Below, piece after piece: positions 54,701-62,512 of a DNA stretch of 64,000 bases. The position numbers were made by a program, and so were the translations under genes. The number at the start of each line of letters is the position of its first letter. Position 1 is the first letter of the stretch. Source of the stretch: Micromonospora sp. HM5-17 (GTDB taxonomy: Bacteria; Actinomycetota; Actinomycetes; Mycobacteriales; Micromonosporaceae). The stretch spans positions 372,001 through 436,000 of the forward strand of contig NZ_RJWA01000005.1 in the NCBI RefSeq assembly GCF_003762835.1, in the 5' to 3' direction. The notes beneath the pieces were generated by a model that did no database searches, had not been told where the DNA came from, and worked only from the letters and a program-made list of their open reading frames with translations.

Positions 54701-55100
54701 TACCGATTCCCGGGCGCTGGAGCGGATCGCGGCCTCGCAGACAGCGCTGCGGGCCCTCTGGCTCGCACGGTGGAACACACCCGCCGTGGATCTCGCCGCG
54801 GTCGCCGGGCTGCCGCTCGAAGGGCTCAGCCTTGCCTGGTGCCCCGCGCCGCTCGACCTGGAACCGCTGCGCGGCCACCCCACGCTCACCTGGCTCGATC
54901 TGCGGAATCGTTCACAGATCGTCGATCTCGCTCCGCTGGCCGACATCCCAGGGCTGACCGGTTTGTACCTGCACGACGTACCGGAACTGGATCTCGGGCC
55001 GCTCGCCGGGAACCGTCGGCTGACGGTCTGGGCCTACCGTGGGCAGACGTTCCGCAACGTCGCCGGCGTACGCATCAGGTGGGTGCGGCGACCGGTCTGA
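51753..55100 (+). CDS. NACHT NTPase with N-terminal helical domain and C-terminal leucine-rich repeats
   Basis: A 1115-residue STAND NTPase. Residues 1 to about 230 are helical (MPVLESALSGLARAVATRAA), like the NACHT N-terminal helical effector-type domains. The NACHT core has Walker A RGEAGSGKSTLLRW (residues 305-313), Walker B ALLLVDGVDEL (about 385-395) and sensor VVVTSRPTGAPARW, then FVHRTFQEYLAAKEIAEED typical of the winged-helix part. A helical region follows, and from about residue 850 leucine-rich repeats act as a probable sensor. The protein is therefore NLR-like, and bacterial NACHT proteins of this plan are known anti-phage systems. ATG 51753 fits the family start; ATG 51711 is possible. 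It carries a TTA codon at 53421-53423 (residue 557). Confidence 0.85.
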   Translation: MPVLESALSGLARAVATRAASQWLAARRDRADSSRELAELLTLTFRDRLVRRKVELQIESVAADIAERIQRLFEADSVDIPEHESAAALDVVARTIDSAALTDEALFAVDADASALAKRLRPVLVANSQAAGLGEAAERLAIRVLEDCIVCYVQMVRHLPQFTNRASQETLVRLSRISVDLAEILARLPVAAPTGTAVPDDDAFTARYLRFVSTHYDQLELFGVDVRNYTPETTLGIAYLSLAVTDGDAARPARRAKAHGDPVRRGSFFAGGSLPRNGKDDGDDDRTGLRVETALGRGQRVLIRGEAGSGKSTLLRWLAITAARNGFTGELRSWNGRIPFLVKLRSYADRSLPPVGALLGDDMAQFAAEAPDGLVARIFAAGRALLLVDGVDELVQTQRAMVRQWLRRILNQYPDAIVVVTSRPTGAPARWLIAEGFATVMLERMNPADIVEFVRRWHRAIGGARHLPCEPAHLPRYERRLLARLDANHHLRGLATNPLMCAMLCALNLDRGDDLPHDRISLYRAALEMLLERRDTARNVPSYRRVGLGAQHAMSLLQDLAWRLTLGNQSELDAAQAREHVRRKLTMMPKVTAAPDDVFAHLLDRSGVLKDVAEDRISFVHRTFQEYLAAKEIAEEDYIDVLAAHATRDMWRETIIMTAGLANSAYRQRLINHLLDRAESASPRKARWLRLLAGACVETVPALAVDTLDRIDANLAALVPPRSAAEARSLALAGERVLRHLPEDLAALSESAAEATVETAAFVGGPAALRTLSRYGRDPRRRVVEALVRAASHFEPEEYARQVLADSPLDDGWITVDEWTAPMLPHLRHLHGVQLTADDPAGVVRHLPAVRKLQLYARGFRLSDRSVDLGFLHEQPSLEILDIGWATSPYHLPETLTQLTELELWLGGDPALLPDLDWVTRYPRLTRLRLLGLGRDPRSYAPLTALTALTFLGIDGHDDRPVLGDTGFLAGIPGLQYLLLTGCTDSRALERIAASQTALRALWLARWNTPAVDLAAVAGLPLEGLSLAWCPAPLDLEPLRGHPTLTWLDLRNRSQIVDLAPLADIPGLTGLYLHDVPELDLGPLAGNRRLTVWAYRGQTFRNVAGVRIRWVRRPV

Positions 55101-55121
55101 GAGGTCCCGGGCCAGCCCGCA

Positions 55122-55140
55122 GTCGGGGCGGAGCCCCGAC
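55122..55140. terminator. Hairpin between NACHT and mannosyltransferase genes
   Basis: GTCGGGGC (55122-55129) pairs perfectly with GCCCCGAC (55133-55140) around GGA, between convergent stop codons. Confidence 0.5.
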
Positions 55141-55145
55141 GCGAG

Positions 55146-56648
55146 TCAGTGACGAGAGCCGGCGGCGTCGTGCCGCGCGTCCGGTCGACGCGGACGCCCG
55201 GCCACCCGGCGGGCGGCCACGACCACGAGAGCGACCAGCCCCGCCGCCATCGCCAGGGTTCCGGGAAACTTCGTGAACCTGGCGAGGTTGGTCCCGTCCG
55301 GCAGGACGAGGAACGAGACCACCGTCGCGGGCACGAGCAACCACCGGGCCGGCACCGTGGCGACGGCCAACACCGCCAACGGCCACACCGCGTACCAGGG
55401 ATGGAAGACCGGTGCGAGGACGACCGTCGCGGCCAGCGCCAGCCCGGCACCGCGCAGCGGGCTACCGTGCCGGGCCCGCCACCAGATCGCGACCAGCAGC
55501 AGCGCCAGCACACCCAACCCGACGGCACGGGCGGCCGGCACCACATACCAGTCAGCCCCGAAGGGTCGGCCCAGATATCCCAGGGCGAGCCCGACCGCCG
55601 TGGGCAGCGAGGTCCACTGCACCGACTCCCCGCTGCTGGCCAGCCCGCGTACCCAGCCCGGCCCGAGCCCGGCCAGCCCGGTCACCAGCACCGCCGCCGC
55701 GACCGTCCCGGCCAGCACCAGGCCGCCGTGCCGGGCCAGCGCCCGCACCCGGTACGCCCCCGGCAGCGCGGCCAGCATCGCGAACGGTACGACCACGACC
55801 GCGGTGACCTTCACGCTGACCGCGAGCCCCAGCAGCGCCCCGCCGGCGAACAGCGGCAGCGCCCGGCCGGGCCGGTCCCGTACCACCCGCAGCCCGGCAA
55901 CCACCAGGCCGACCATCAGGGCGTCGTTGTGCGCGCCGGACACCAGGTGGATCGCCACCAGCGGGCAGGCCAGCACCAGCCAGAGGGCACGGTCCCGGTC
56001 CACGCCGGCGTGCCGGGCCAGGCCCGGCAGGCAGTACGCGGTCAGCGCCACGCCGAGCAGCGCCGCCAACCGGAGCAGTGCGACCGTGCCGACCAGCGAC
56101 GCCCCGCCGAGCGTCGCGGCGGCCCCGGCGACGAGCATGAACAGCGGCCCGTACGGGGCGGGGGTGTCCCGCCACGTGGGCGAGACCGCCTCCAGCCACG
56201 GGCAGCCCGCACCGGCCACCCCGACCGCGTACGGATCCGCTCCGGCGGCGTAGATCGCGCCCTGGCAGGCGTACGAGTAGACGTCACGGCTGCCCAACGG
56301 CGGCGCGGCGAGGAACGGCAGCAGCCAGAGCCCGACCGTGACCAGCACCCACCGCGCCGACGGTACGCGGTGCCGCCCGGCCCACCAGGCGCCCACGAGC
56401 AGCGTCGTGCCGGCCAGCCACCCGAGGAGGATGAGAGGTCCGTGCGGCCCCTGCCAGATGCTCACCGGCGTGACCCCGGGCCGCCAGACCGGCAACACCC
56501 CACCGAGGTACGCGGTCGCGGCCAGCACCGCCGCGCCGGTCAGCCCGCCGTACCGCACCAGCCGCCACCGCACCACGTCCCGCTCCGGGTGTCCGGAACG
56601 CGGTGGGCGCGTCCCCCGTACCGGCTCCGCCGGATTACTCGACCGCAT
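55146..56648 (-). CDS. mptB: MptB-like polyprenol-phosphomannose-dependent mannosyltransferase
   Basis: A 500-residue membrane glycosyltransferase (GT-C) with about twelve hydrophobic helices. The first large loop holds the family signature GSRDVYSYACQGAIYAAGAD, with the catalytic Asp. Other stretches are HLVSGAHNDALMVGLVVAG and VFHPWYAVWPLAVLA. MptB in mycobacteria extends the alpha-1,6-mannan core of lipomannan from polyprenyl-phosphomannose; in Micromonosporaceae the product is less clear. It is the last gene of a minus-strand run: 12 bp separate it from the unknown membrane protein upstream. Confidence 0.8.
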   Translation of the reverse strand: MRSSNPAEPVRGTRPPRSGHPERDVVRWRLVRYGGLTGAAVLAATAYLGGVLPVWRPGVTPVSIWQGPHGPLILLGWLAGTTLLVGAWWAGRHRVPSARWVLVTVGLWLLPFLAAPPLGSRDVYSYACQGAIYAAGADPYAVGVAGAGCPWLEAVSPTWRDTPAPYGPLFMLVAGAAATLGGASLVGTVALLRLAALLGVALTAYCLPGLARHAGVDRDRALWLVLACPLVAIHLVSGAHNDALMVGLVVAGLRVVRDRPGRALPLFAGGALLGLAVSVKVTAVVVVPFAMLAALPGAYRVRALARHGGLVLAGTVAAAVLVTGLAGLGPGWVRGLASSGESVQWTSLPTAVGLALGYLGRPFGADWYVVPAARAVGLGVLALLLVAIWWRARHGSPLRGAGLALAATVVLAPVFHPWYAVWPLAVLAVATVPARWLLVPATVVSFLVLPDGTNLARFTKFPGTLAMAAGLVALVVVAARRVAGRPRRPDARHDAAGSRH

Positions 56649-56660
56649 CCGTCCGTCCGC

Positions 56661-58388
56661 TCAGCACGCCGGGCCGGATCGCCACCCGCTGGTGAGCCGG
56701 TAGTCGCCGGCGGCGGGGACCCGTACCACGGTCCACCCGTCATCCGCCCGGCGCAGACAGCCGGCCGGGCCGTCCAGCACCAACCACCGTGACCAGCGCA
56801 CCCGAACCAGCACCTCGCCGGGCGCGTCGGCACGGAACCGCACGTGCTCCGGTGTGGACTCGACCAGCTCTCCGGGAGCCGCGACCAGCGGGGTCGGGTC
56901 GACGACGGCGTACAACCGCCAGGTCGAATCCCGCCACACCTCGGCCAGGTAGGGCAGCCCGGCGACGACCAGGGCCGCCTCCGCCCGGGCGTACCGGTCG
57001 GGCGGGCTGTCCGGCGCGACCGCCACGTAGCTCACCGCGGTGTCGCGCAACCAGTCCCGGTACGCCTCCGCCGTCAGCTCCGCGTCGTAGAACAACGGGT
57101 TGCGGGCCACGTCCACCTGCCGCTCCCAGCCCCGGGCCAGCGGGAACCGGCGGGCCAGGTACGCCGACTCCCAGTGGTCCCGCAGCGGCACCACCTCGAT
57201 GCGGCCGATCGGCCCCGCCTGCCGGGCACGCCGGTCGAGCGCGTCGGCGAGCGGCTGGTAGAAGTCGCTCCGGACCGGCACGGAGCCGGCCCGACCGAGG
57301 TCACCGGTCATCACCGGAGGCTGCCACCAGACGACCGCGGCGAGCAGCGCGGCGAGCCAACCGCGGCCCAGATCGGCGTACGCGGCCAGCACCGGCACCG
57401 TGAAGAGCAGGGTCAGCCGCAGCGCGTTCGAGCCCACCGGGCTGGGCAGGTAGTAGGCGAGCAGCAGCAACAGCACGGTCAGCCCGGCGCCGCAGCGGAG
57501 TACGCGGTGCCGGGCCGGCACGATCACGACCGCCAGCAGGGCGAGCGCGACGTTGATCCGCATCGACTCGGCCGTGAACGGCTGTACCCCGCCGTTGCCG
57601 AAGAGCACCGTCATCGGGACGAGCGCCACGGCGGGAGCGAGCGCGAGCACCAGCCCCTCCGCCCGGTGCTGCCGGGGTAGCCATCCGTCGCGCCCGAGCC
57701 CGCCACGGCGACCGTCCGGGCCGGGAACGCCGGGAACCAGGTGGGCCAGCAGCAGCGCGGCACCGACCAGGCCGGTGAAGAGCCCGGCCACCGGGCTGGC
57801 CCAGGTGGCGAGCGCGGCGAGCAGACCGGCGCCGCCCAGCCGCAGTGGGGAGCGGAGCCGCCCGGCCGCGACCGCGCAGAGTGCCGTCAGCGCCAGCGCC
57901 AGCCCGAGCGCGAAGGTGATCCTCCCGCTGACCAGGTTTCCGATCAGGACCAGCGCGCCGAGGATCGCGCCGAGCACCGGGCGCCGGGCGTCGCCGCGCA
58001 CCAGCAGCCAGGCGAGGGCCACCGCCGCGCCGACGGCGGCCAGCGCGCCGACGACCCGGACCCCGAGCGCCGCGCCCAGCGCGGCACTGAACAGGCTGTA
58101 GCCGAACTGCTGCACGCCGCCGTACCAGCCGAGGTCGACCGGGGTCGCGCCGTACCGGTCGACGAACTCGGCGCGCGCCACCTGTGCCGCCAGGTCGGTG
58201 CCCATCGGCGGGGCGAGCAGGAACGCCACCGCTCCCCCGCCGGCCACGAGGGCCGCACCGAGCAGCGCCGGCCGGCCGGAGCCGGCTCGCCACCACCCAC
58301 CGGGCCCGGACGCCCGCCGCCCGCCAGGCTCGGACATCCGCCGCCCGCCGGGCCCAGGTGCCAACCGCCCGCCAGCCCGATCAGCCAT
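56661..58388 (-). CDS. Unknown polytopic membrane protein overlapping glnE
   Basis: A 575-residue protein. After a disordered Gly/Arg-rich N-terminus of about 35 residues there are roughly ten membrane helices up to about residue 350, then a soluble C-terminal domain of about 200 residues (WESAYLARRFPLARGWERQ, FYDAELTAEAYRDWLRD, TAVSYVAVAPDSPPDRYARA). The overall build resembles GT-C glycosyltransferases or sugar-lipid enzymes; FVDRYGATPVDLGWYGGVQQ in the first loop is a possible substrate loop. I do not recognise the family. Its ATG overlaps the end of glnE by 8 bp, and mptB follows 12 bp later, so it is part of one operon. Confidence 0.75.
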   Translation of the reverse strand: MADRAGGRLAPGPGGRRMSEPGGRRASGPGGWWRAGSGRPALLGAALVAGGGAVAFLLAPPMGTDLAAQVARAEFVDRYGATPVDLGWYGGVQQFGYSLFSAALGAALGVRVVGALAAVGAAVALAWLLVRGDARRPVLGAILGALVLIGNLVSGRITFALGLALALTALCAVAAGRLRSPLRLGGAGLLAALATWASPVAGLFTGLVGAALLLAHLVPGVPGPDGRRGGLGRDGWLPRQHRAEGLVLALAPAVALVPMTVLFGNGGVQPFTAESMRINVALALLAVVIVPARHRVLRCGAGLTVLLLLLAYYLPSPVGSNALRLTLLFTVPVLAAYADLGRGWLAALLAAVVWWQPPVMTGDLGRAGSVPVRSDFYQPLADALDRRARQAGPIGRIEVVPLRDHWESAYLARRFPLARGWERQVDVARNPLFYDAELTAEAYRDWLRDTAVSYVAVAPDSPPDRYARAEAALVVAGLPYLAEVWRDSTWRLYAVVDPTPLVAAPGELVESTPEHVRFRADAPGEVLVRVRWSRWLVLDGPAGCLRRADDGWTVVRVPAAGDYRLTSGWRSGPAC

Positions 58389-61300
58389 TGAGCACGCGCT
58401 CCGCCGCCGCCCGGCATCGCCGGGCCGTTCGCAGGTAGTGGTCGAGGAACTCGCCGGGATCCTGTCCGCCGAGCAGGCGTACCACGCCGGCCAGTTCGGG
58501 CCCGTGCCGAGGCAGTTGATCGCCGGCCCGGCCCCGGACCAGCATCAACGCGTTACGGACCCGGGCCGTCAGGGTCCAGCCGGCGGCCATGGCGGCAGCG
58601 TCGGCCGGATCCACCAGCCCGGCGTCGCGGGCCGCGGCCAGCGCGTCGAGGGTACGGGTGTGACGTAGCTCCGGGACCGTGCCGGCGTACCGGAGTTGCA
58701 GGAGCTGCACCGCCCACTCCACGTCGGCCAGCCCGCCCCGACCGAGCTTGGTGTGGGTGGCCGGATCGGCGCCCCGGGGCAGCCGCTCGGTCTCCACCCG
58801 AGCCTTGATCCGACGGATCTCCACCACCTGCTCGCGGGTCAGCCCCCGCTCGGGGTAGCGAACCGGGTCGGCGACGGCCATGAACTCGGCGGCGAGGTCG
58901 GCGTCGCCGCAGACGTACCGGGCGCGCAGCAGGGCCTGTGCCTCCCACACCTTCGACCAGCGCGCGTAGTACTGGGCGTACGCGTTCAGACTGCGTACCA
59001 ACGGCCCCTGCCGCCCCTCCGGGCGCAGGTCGGCGTCGACGCCGAGCGGCGGGTCGACGGCCGGCATGCCGAGCAACCGGCGCAGCTCCTCGGCGATGCC
59101 GTGCGCCGCCGCGCTGGCCACGTCCTCGGCCACGCCGGCCGGGGGGTCGTAGACGAAGAGCACGTCGGCGTCGGAGAGGTAGTTCATCTCGTAGCCGCCG
59201 AGCCGGCCCATCCCCACCACCGCGAACCGGAGTCCGGGCAGCGCCGGCTGGGTCGCCCGGGCCGCCCGCAGCGCCGCGCCGAGGGTGGCGTCGGTGACCG
59301 CCGCCAGCGCCGCCCCCACTGTAAGGAAGGGCCCCTTGTTATCGGTTTCTGTCGTAGAAGGGGCCCTTCCTAACACAGGTGGCCTCGGGGCCAGCGAGCC
59401 TGCCCGGTGCAGAACGTCGGCACAGGCGACCCGGATCAGCTCCCGGCCGCGCAGCGCCCGGACCGCCCGGATCGCCTCCGTCGGGTCGGCCCCCGCACCG
59501 GAGCCCCGACCGTCGAGGTGCCGGTCGGCCGCGGCGGCGAAACCGTCCCGAAGCACCTCCGCGTCGCGCGGGGCCAGTTCGTTGTCGTCGGCGAGCAGCC
59601 GCAGCGCCTCCGGATCGCGGGCCAGCAGGTCCGCGACGTACCGGGAGAGGGCGAGGGTACGGGCCAGCCGCTGCGCCACCGGCCCGGAGTCCCGCAACAG
59701 CCGCAGGTACCAGGGGGTGCTACCGAGCTTGTCGGAGACCTGTCGGTAGTTGAGCAGTCCCCGGTCCGGTTCCGGGGCGTCGGCGAACTCCTGGAGCAGC
59801 ACCGGCAGCAGGGTGCGCTGGATCGCCGCCGTCCGGGTCACCCCGCCGGTCAGCGCCTGGATGTGCCGCAGCGCCCCGGCCGGGTCGGCGAACCCGAGGA
59901 TCTCCAGCCGTTCCCGGGCCGCCTCGGGGGTCATCCGCAGCCCGTCCGCCGGCACCCGGGCGACCGCCTCCAGCAGCGGCCGGTAGAGCAGCTTGGCATG
60001 CAGTCGACGTACCTCGGTGGCGTGCCCGACCCAGTCGGCCCGGAACGCCTCGACCGCGTCGCGGCCCGGCATCGCGGTGTAGCCGAGCGCGTGCGCCAGC
60101 CAGCGCAGCGCCGCCGGATCGGCCGGAACCGTGTGGGTCCGACGGAGGTGCTGGAGCTGGAGCCGGTGCTCGACGGCGCGCAGGAAGCGGTAGCCGCGCA
60201 GCAGCGCCTCGCCGTCGGCCCGGCCGACGTAGCCGCCGGCCACCAGCGCCCGCAGCGCGGGAAGGGTGCCGCGGGCCCGCAGCGTCTCGTCGACCCGACC
60301 GTGCACGAGCTGGAGCAGCTGGACGGCGAACTCGATGTCCCGCAGCCCGCCCGGGCCGCGCTTGATCTCCCGCTCCAACTCGCGCGGCGGGATGTTGTCG
60401 ATGATTTTCCGGCGCATCGCCCGGACATCCTCGACCGCCTCCGGACGTTCCGCCGCCCGCCAGACCAGCGGGGCAAGCCCCTCGATCCACTCCCGGGCCA
60501 GGGCCAGGTCGCCGGCGGCCGGCCGCGCCTTGAGCAGCGCCTGGAACTCCCAGGTCCGGGCCCAGCGCCGGTAGTAGGCGAGGTGGCTGGCGAGCGTACG
60601 GACCAGCGGGCCCCGGTTTCCCTCCGGGCGCAGCGCGGCGTCCACCGGCCAGGCCACCTGACCGCAGATGTTGATAAGCCTGCTGGCGACCTGGGTCGCG
60701 GCCGGCAGGTCCGCGTCGGTCGCGGCCACGAAGATCACATCGACGTCGGAGACGTAGTTCAGCTCCCCGCCCCCGCACTTGCCGAGGGCCAGCACGGCCA
60801 GCCGGGGCTCCGGCGTACCGGCCGGCAGCTCACCGAGGGCGATCTCGTAGGCGGCTGCCAGGGTGGCGTCGGCGAGCGCGGAGAGCGCCGCCATGGTCTG
60901 CTCCAGGTCGCGCCCACCGGTCAGGTCGGCCGCCGCGATCCGCAGCAGGGCCAGCCGGTACGCCTGCCGCAGCGCCGCGACCGGCGGCAGCCCCGCCGGC
61001 AACGGCGGCAACCCCTCCGGTACGTCCGGCGTCTCCTCCGCCGCGTGCAGCAGTCCCTCGGCCCGGGGCGGCAGCCCGTCCGCCCCGGTGCACAGCGCCC
61101 GCCACTGCTCCGGGTTGGCCACCAGGTGATCGCCGAGCGCCGACGAGGCCCCGAGTACGGCGACCAGCCGGCGCCGCAGCCCCGGATCCTCGGCGAGCGC
61201 GGCGAGCAGCGGGGACCCCTCCCGGTCGGCCCGCGCCCCGGACCCGTCCGGGCCGGGGCGGGTGCCACCCGGGGCGGGTCGCGTGCCGTCCCGACCGGCG

Positions 61301-61608
61301 CGGGTGACGCCCGAGGCGGCCCGGGTGCCGACCCGACCGGGTCGGGTGCCGTCCGGGGACGGCGCCGCCCGGCGTTCCGCCTCCACGATCCGGTGCAGCT
61401 GCCGCAGCGCCAGATCCGGGTCGGCGGCCCGGGAGAGGGCGGTCAGCAGTTCGGCGGCCCGCTCGTCGACCGGCTCCTGGCCGGTGAGATCCCACAGGCC
61501 AAGCCCGTCCGGTCCGAGCAGTTCGGCCGCCCGTCCCGCGCCACCGCCGTCGGCGAGGCCGAACCCGTACCGGGCGAGCCGGCCGGGTGCGCTGCTCGGT
61601 CTGGTCAT
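58381..61608 (-). CDS. glnE: Bifunctional glutamine synthetase adenylyltransferase/adenylyl-removing enzyme
   Basis: A 1075-residue GlnE that adds AMP to, and removes it from, the Tyr of glutamine synthetase. The N-terminal adenylyl-removing half has the nucleotidyltransferase motif LGKCGGGELNYVSDVDVIFV (from about residue 276); the C-terminal adenylylating half has VGMGRLGGYEMNYLSDADVL (from about 797). RGPGGLRDIEFAVQLLQLVHG and RGGLADVEWAVQLLQLRYAG are the matching glnE repeats. Compared with the roughly 994-residue mycobacterial protein (from memory) it is longer, with a Thr-Arg-Pro-Gly repeat at about 85-120 and an inserted palindrome at 59321-59374 (about residues 746-763). It is preceded by an amidotransferase gene (13 bp) and overlaps the membrane-protein gene by 8 bp. 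Confidence 0.95.
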   Translation of the reverse strand: MTRPSSAPGRLARYGFGLADGGGAGRAAELLGPDGLGLWDLTGQEPVDERAAELLTALSRAADPDLALRQLHRIVEAERRAAPSPDGTRPGRVGTRAASGVTRAGRDGTRPAPGGTRPGPDGSGARADREGSPLLAALAEDPGLRRRLVAVLGASSALGDHLVANPEQWRALCTGADGLPPRAEGLLHAAEETPDVPEGLPPLPAGLPPVAALRQAYRLALLRIAAADLTGGRDLEQTMAALSALADATLAAAYEIALGELPAGTPEPRLAVLALGKCGGGELNYVSDVDVIFVAATDADLPAATQVASRLINICGQVAWPVDAALRPEGNRGPLVRTLASHLAYYRRWARTWEFQALLKARPAAGDLALAREWIEGLAPLVWRAAERPEAVEDVRAMRRKIIDNIPPRELEREIKRGPGGLRDIEFAVQLLQLVHGRVDETLRARGTLPALRALVAGGYVGRADGEALLRGYRFLRAVEHRLQLQHLRRTHTVPADPAALRWLAHALGYTAMPGRDAVEAFRADWVGHATEVRRLHAKLLYRPLLEAVARVPADGLRMTPEAARERLEILGFADPAGALRHIQALTGGVTRTAAIQRTLLPVLLQEFADAPEPDRGLLNYRQVSDKLGSTPWYLRLLRDSGPVAQRLARTLALSRYVADLLARDPEALRLLADDNELAPRDAEVLRDGFAAAADRHLDGRGSGAGADPTEAIRAVRALRGRELIRVACADVLHRAGSLAPRPPVLGRAPSTTETDNKGPFLTVGAALAAVTDATLGAALRAARATQPALPGLRFAVVGMGRLGGYEMNYLSDADVLFVYDPPAGVAEDVASAAAHGIAEELRRLLGMPAVDPPLGVDADLRPEGRQGPLVRSLNAYAQYYARWSKVWEAQALLRARYVCGDADLAAEFMAVADPVRYPERGLTREQVVEIRRIKARVETERLPRGADPATHTKLGRGGLADVEWAVQLLQLRYAGTVPELRHTRTLDALAAARDAGLVDPADAAAMAAGWTLTARVRNALMLVRGRAGDQLPRHGPELAGVVRLLGGQDPGEFLDHYLRTARRCRAAAERVLNG
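59321..59374. repeat. Palindromic element inserted in frame in glnE
   Basis: 54 bp with imperfect arms: both share AGGAAGGGCCCCTT (59324-59337; reverse complement at 59358-59371), flanked by a lower-GC centre. It lies exactly in phase (18 codons) and is read as LGRAPSTTETDNKGPFLT in GlnE. The arm brings a TTA leucine codon (59371-59373 on minus). The composition is unlike the rest of the gene. Confidence 0.7.
61251..61355. repeat. Degenerate 20-24-bp tandem repeat in glnE
   Basis: About five units of the form CGGGTGCCGTCC(C) with variable spacers. It encodes a Gly-Thr-Arg-Pro-rich run at about residues 85-120 of GlnE, a low-complexity insertion between the N-terminal helices. Confidence 0.6.
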
Positions 61609-61621
61609 CGCCGCGCGTCTC

Positions 61622-62425
61622 CTACTGACCGAGCAGCGGCAGGGTACGGCGGGGTTCCGCGCCGGCGAGCCGGCCCTGGGCCAGCATCGCGAAGCGGAGG
61701 GCGAACGGCTGCCACACCTCCTCGATGTCGGCGAGCACCTCCGCGCAGGCGGCCACCACCAGCTCGGGGTCGTAGTCGAGTTCGGCCAGGAGCGGCGAGC
61801 CGGCCGCCCAGTCGGCGATCATGTCGGTGTCGCACTCGATGTGGAACTGGAGCCCCCAGGCCCGGTCGCCGAGCCGGAACGCCTGGTTCGGGTAGCGGGT
61901 CGAGGTGGCCAGCAGCACCGCGCCGCGGGGCAGTTCGGTGATCTCGTCGGCGTGCCACTGGATCACGTCGGGGATCATCGGCACGTACCGGAAGAGCGGG
62001 TCCGTCTCGGCGGCGTCCCGCCGGCCGACCACGGTCGGGCCGACCTCGGGGCCGGCCTCGCTGCGCCGTACCTCCCCGGCGTGGGCGGTGGCGAGCAGCT
62101 GGGCGCCGAGGCAGATCGCCAGCGTCGGCACCCGGTGCCGGACCGCCTTGCGCAGCAGGCCCTCCAGCGCCGGGAACCAGGGTGCCCCGGGTGTGCCGTC
62201 CGGCCCCGGGTACGCCGACTGCGGACCACCGAGCACCACCAGCGCCCCGTACCCGGTCAGGTCGTCGGGAAGGGTCTCCCCGGCGTGCGGCCGGCGTACC
62301 TCCAGGGCCAACCCGGCCTCGGTGAGCCACTCCCCCAGCCGGCGGAGGTCGTCCGTCGGGTCGTTCTCGACCACCAGGGCGGTCACGGTGTCGGACTCGG
62401 TCTCGGTCTCGGCGGTGCTTGTCAC
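61622..62425 (-). CDS. Class I glutamine amidotransferase
   Basis: A 267-residue GATase1 protein. The catalytic Cys is in LAICLGAQLLA and the His in WGLQFHIECD, with a Glu nearby, as in GMP synthase-type amidotransferases. GALVVLGGPQSAYPGPDG is the oxyanion region. Stand-alone members of this group are annotated as glutamine amidotransferases of unknown acceptor; gamma-glutamyl hydrolysis is possible. GTG 62425 starts it, and glnE begins 13 bp downstream, so glutamine metabolism is a plausible theme of the operon. An LD-carboxypeptidase gene diverges. Confidence 0.88.
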   Translation of the reverse strand: MTSTAETETESDTVTALVVENDPTDDLRRLGEWLTEAGLALEVRRPHAGETLPDDLTGYGALVVLGGPQSAYPGPDGTPGAPWFPALEGLLRKAVRHRVPTLAICLGAQLLATAHAGEVRRSEAGPEVGPTVVGRRDAAETDPLFRYVPMIPDVIQWHADEITELPRGAVLLATSTRYPNQAFRLGDRAWGLQFHIECDTDMIADWAAGSPLLAELDYDPELVVAACAEVLADIEEVWQPFALRFAMLAQGRLAGAEPRRTLPLLGQ

Positions 62426-62462
62426 GCTGTCGAGGCTAGTCGGTGACCCGGAGGGGCACCGA

Positions 62463-62468
62463 TAGGCT
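62463..62468 (+). promoter_or_regulatory. Candidate -10 (TAGGCT) for LD-carboxypeptidase gene
   Basis: TAGGCT about 45 bp before GTG 62513 would give a leader of about 38 nt that contains GGAGGAGAAGG, so this gene is not leaderless. Confidence 0.4.
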
Positions 62469-62512
62469 CAAGGGCCCGGCAGGCGGGGTGGAGCGAGGGA
62501 GGAGAAGGCAGG

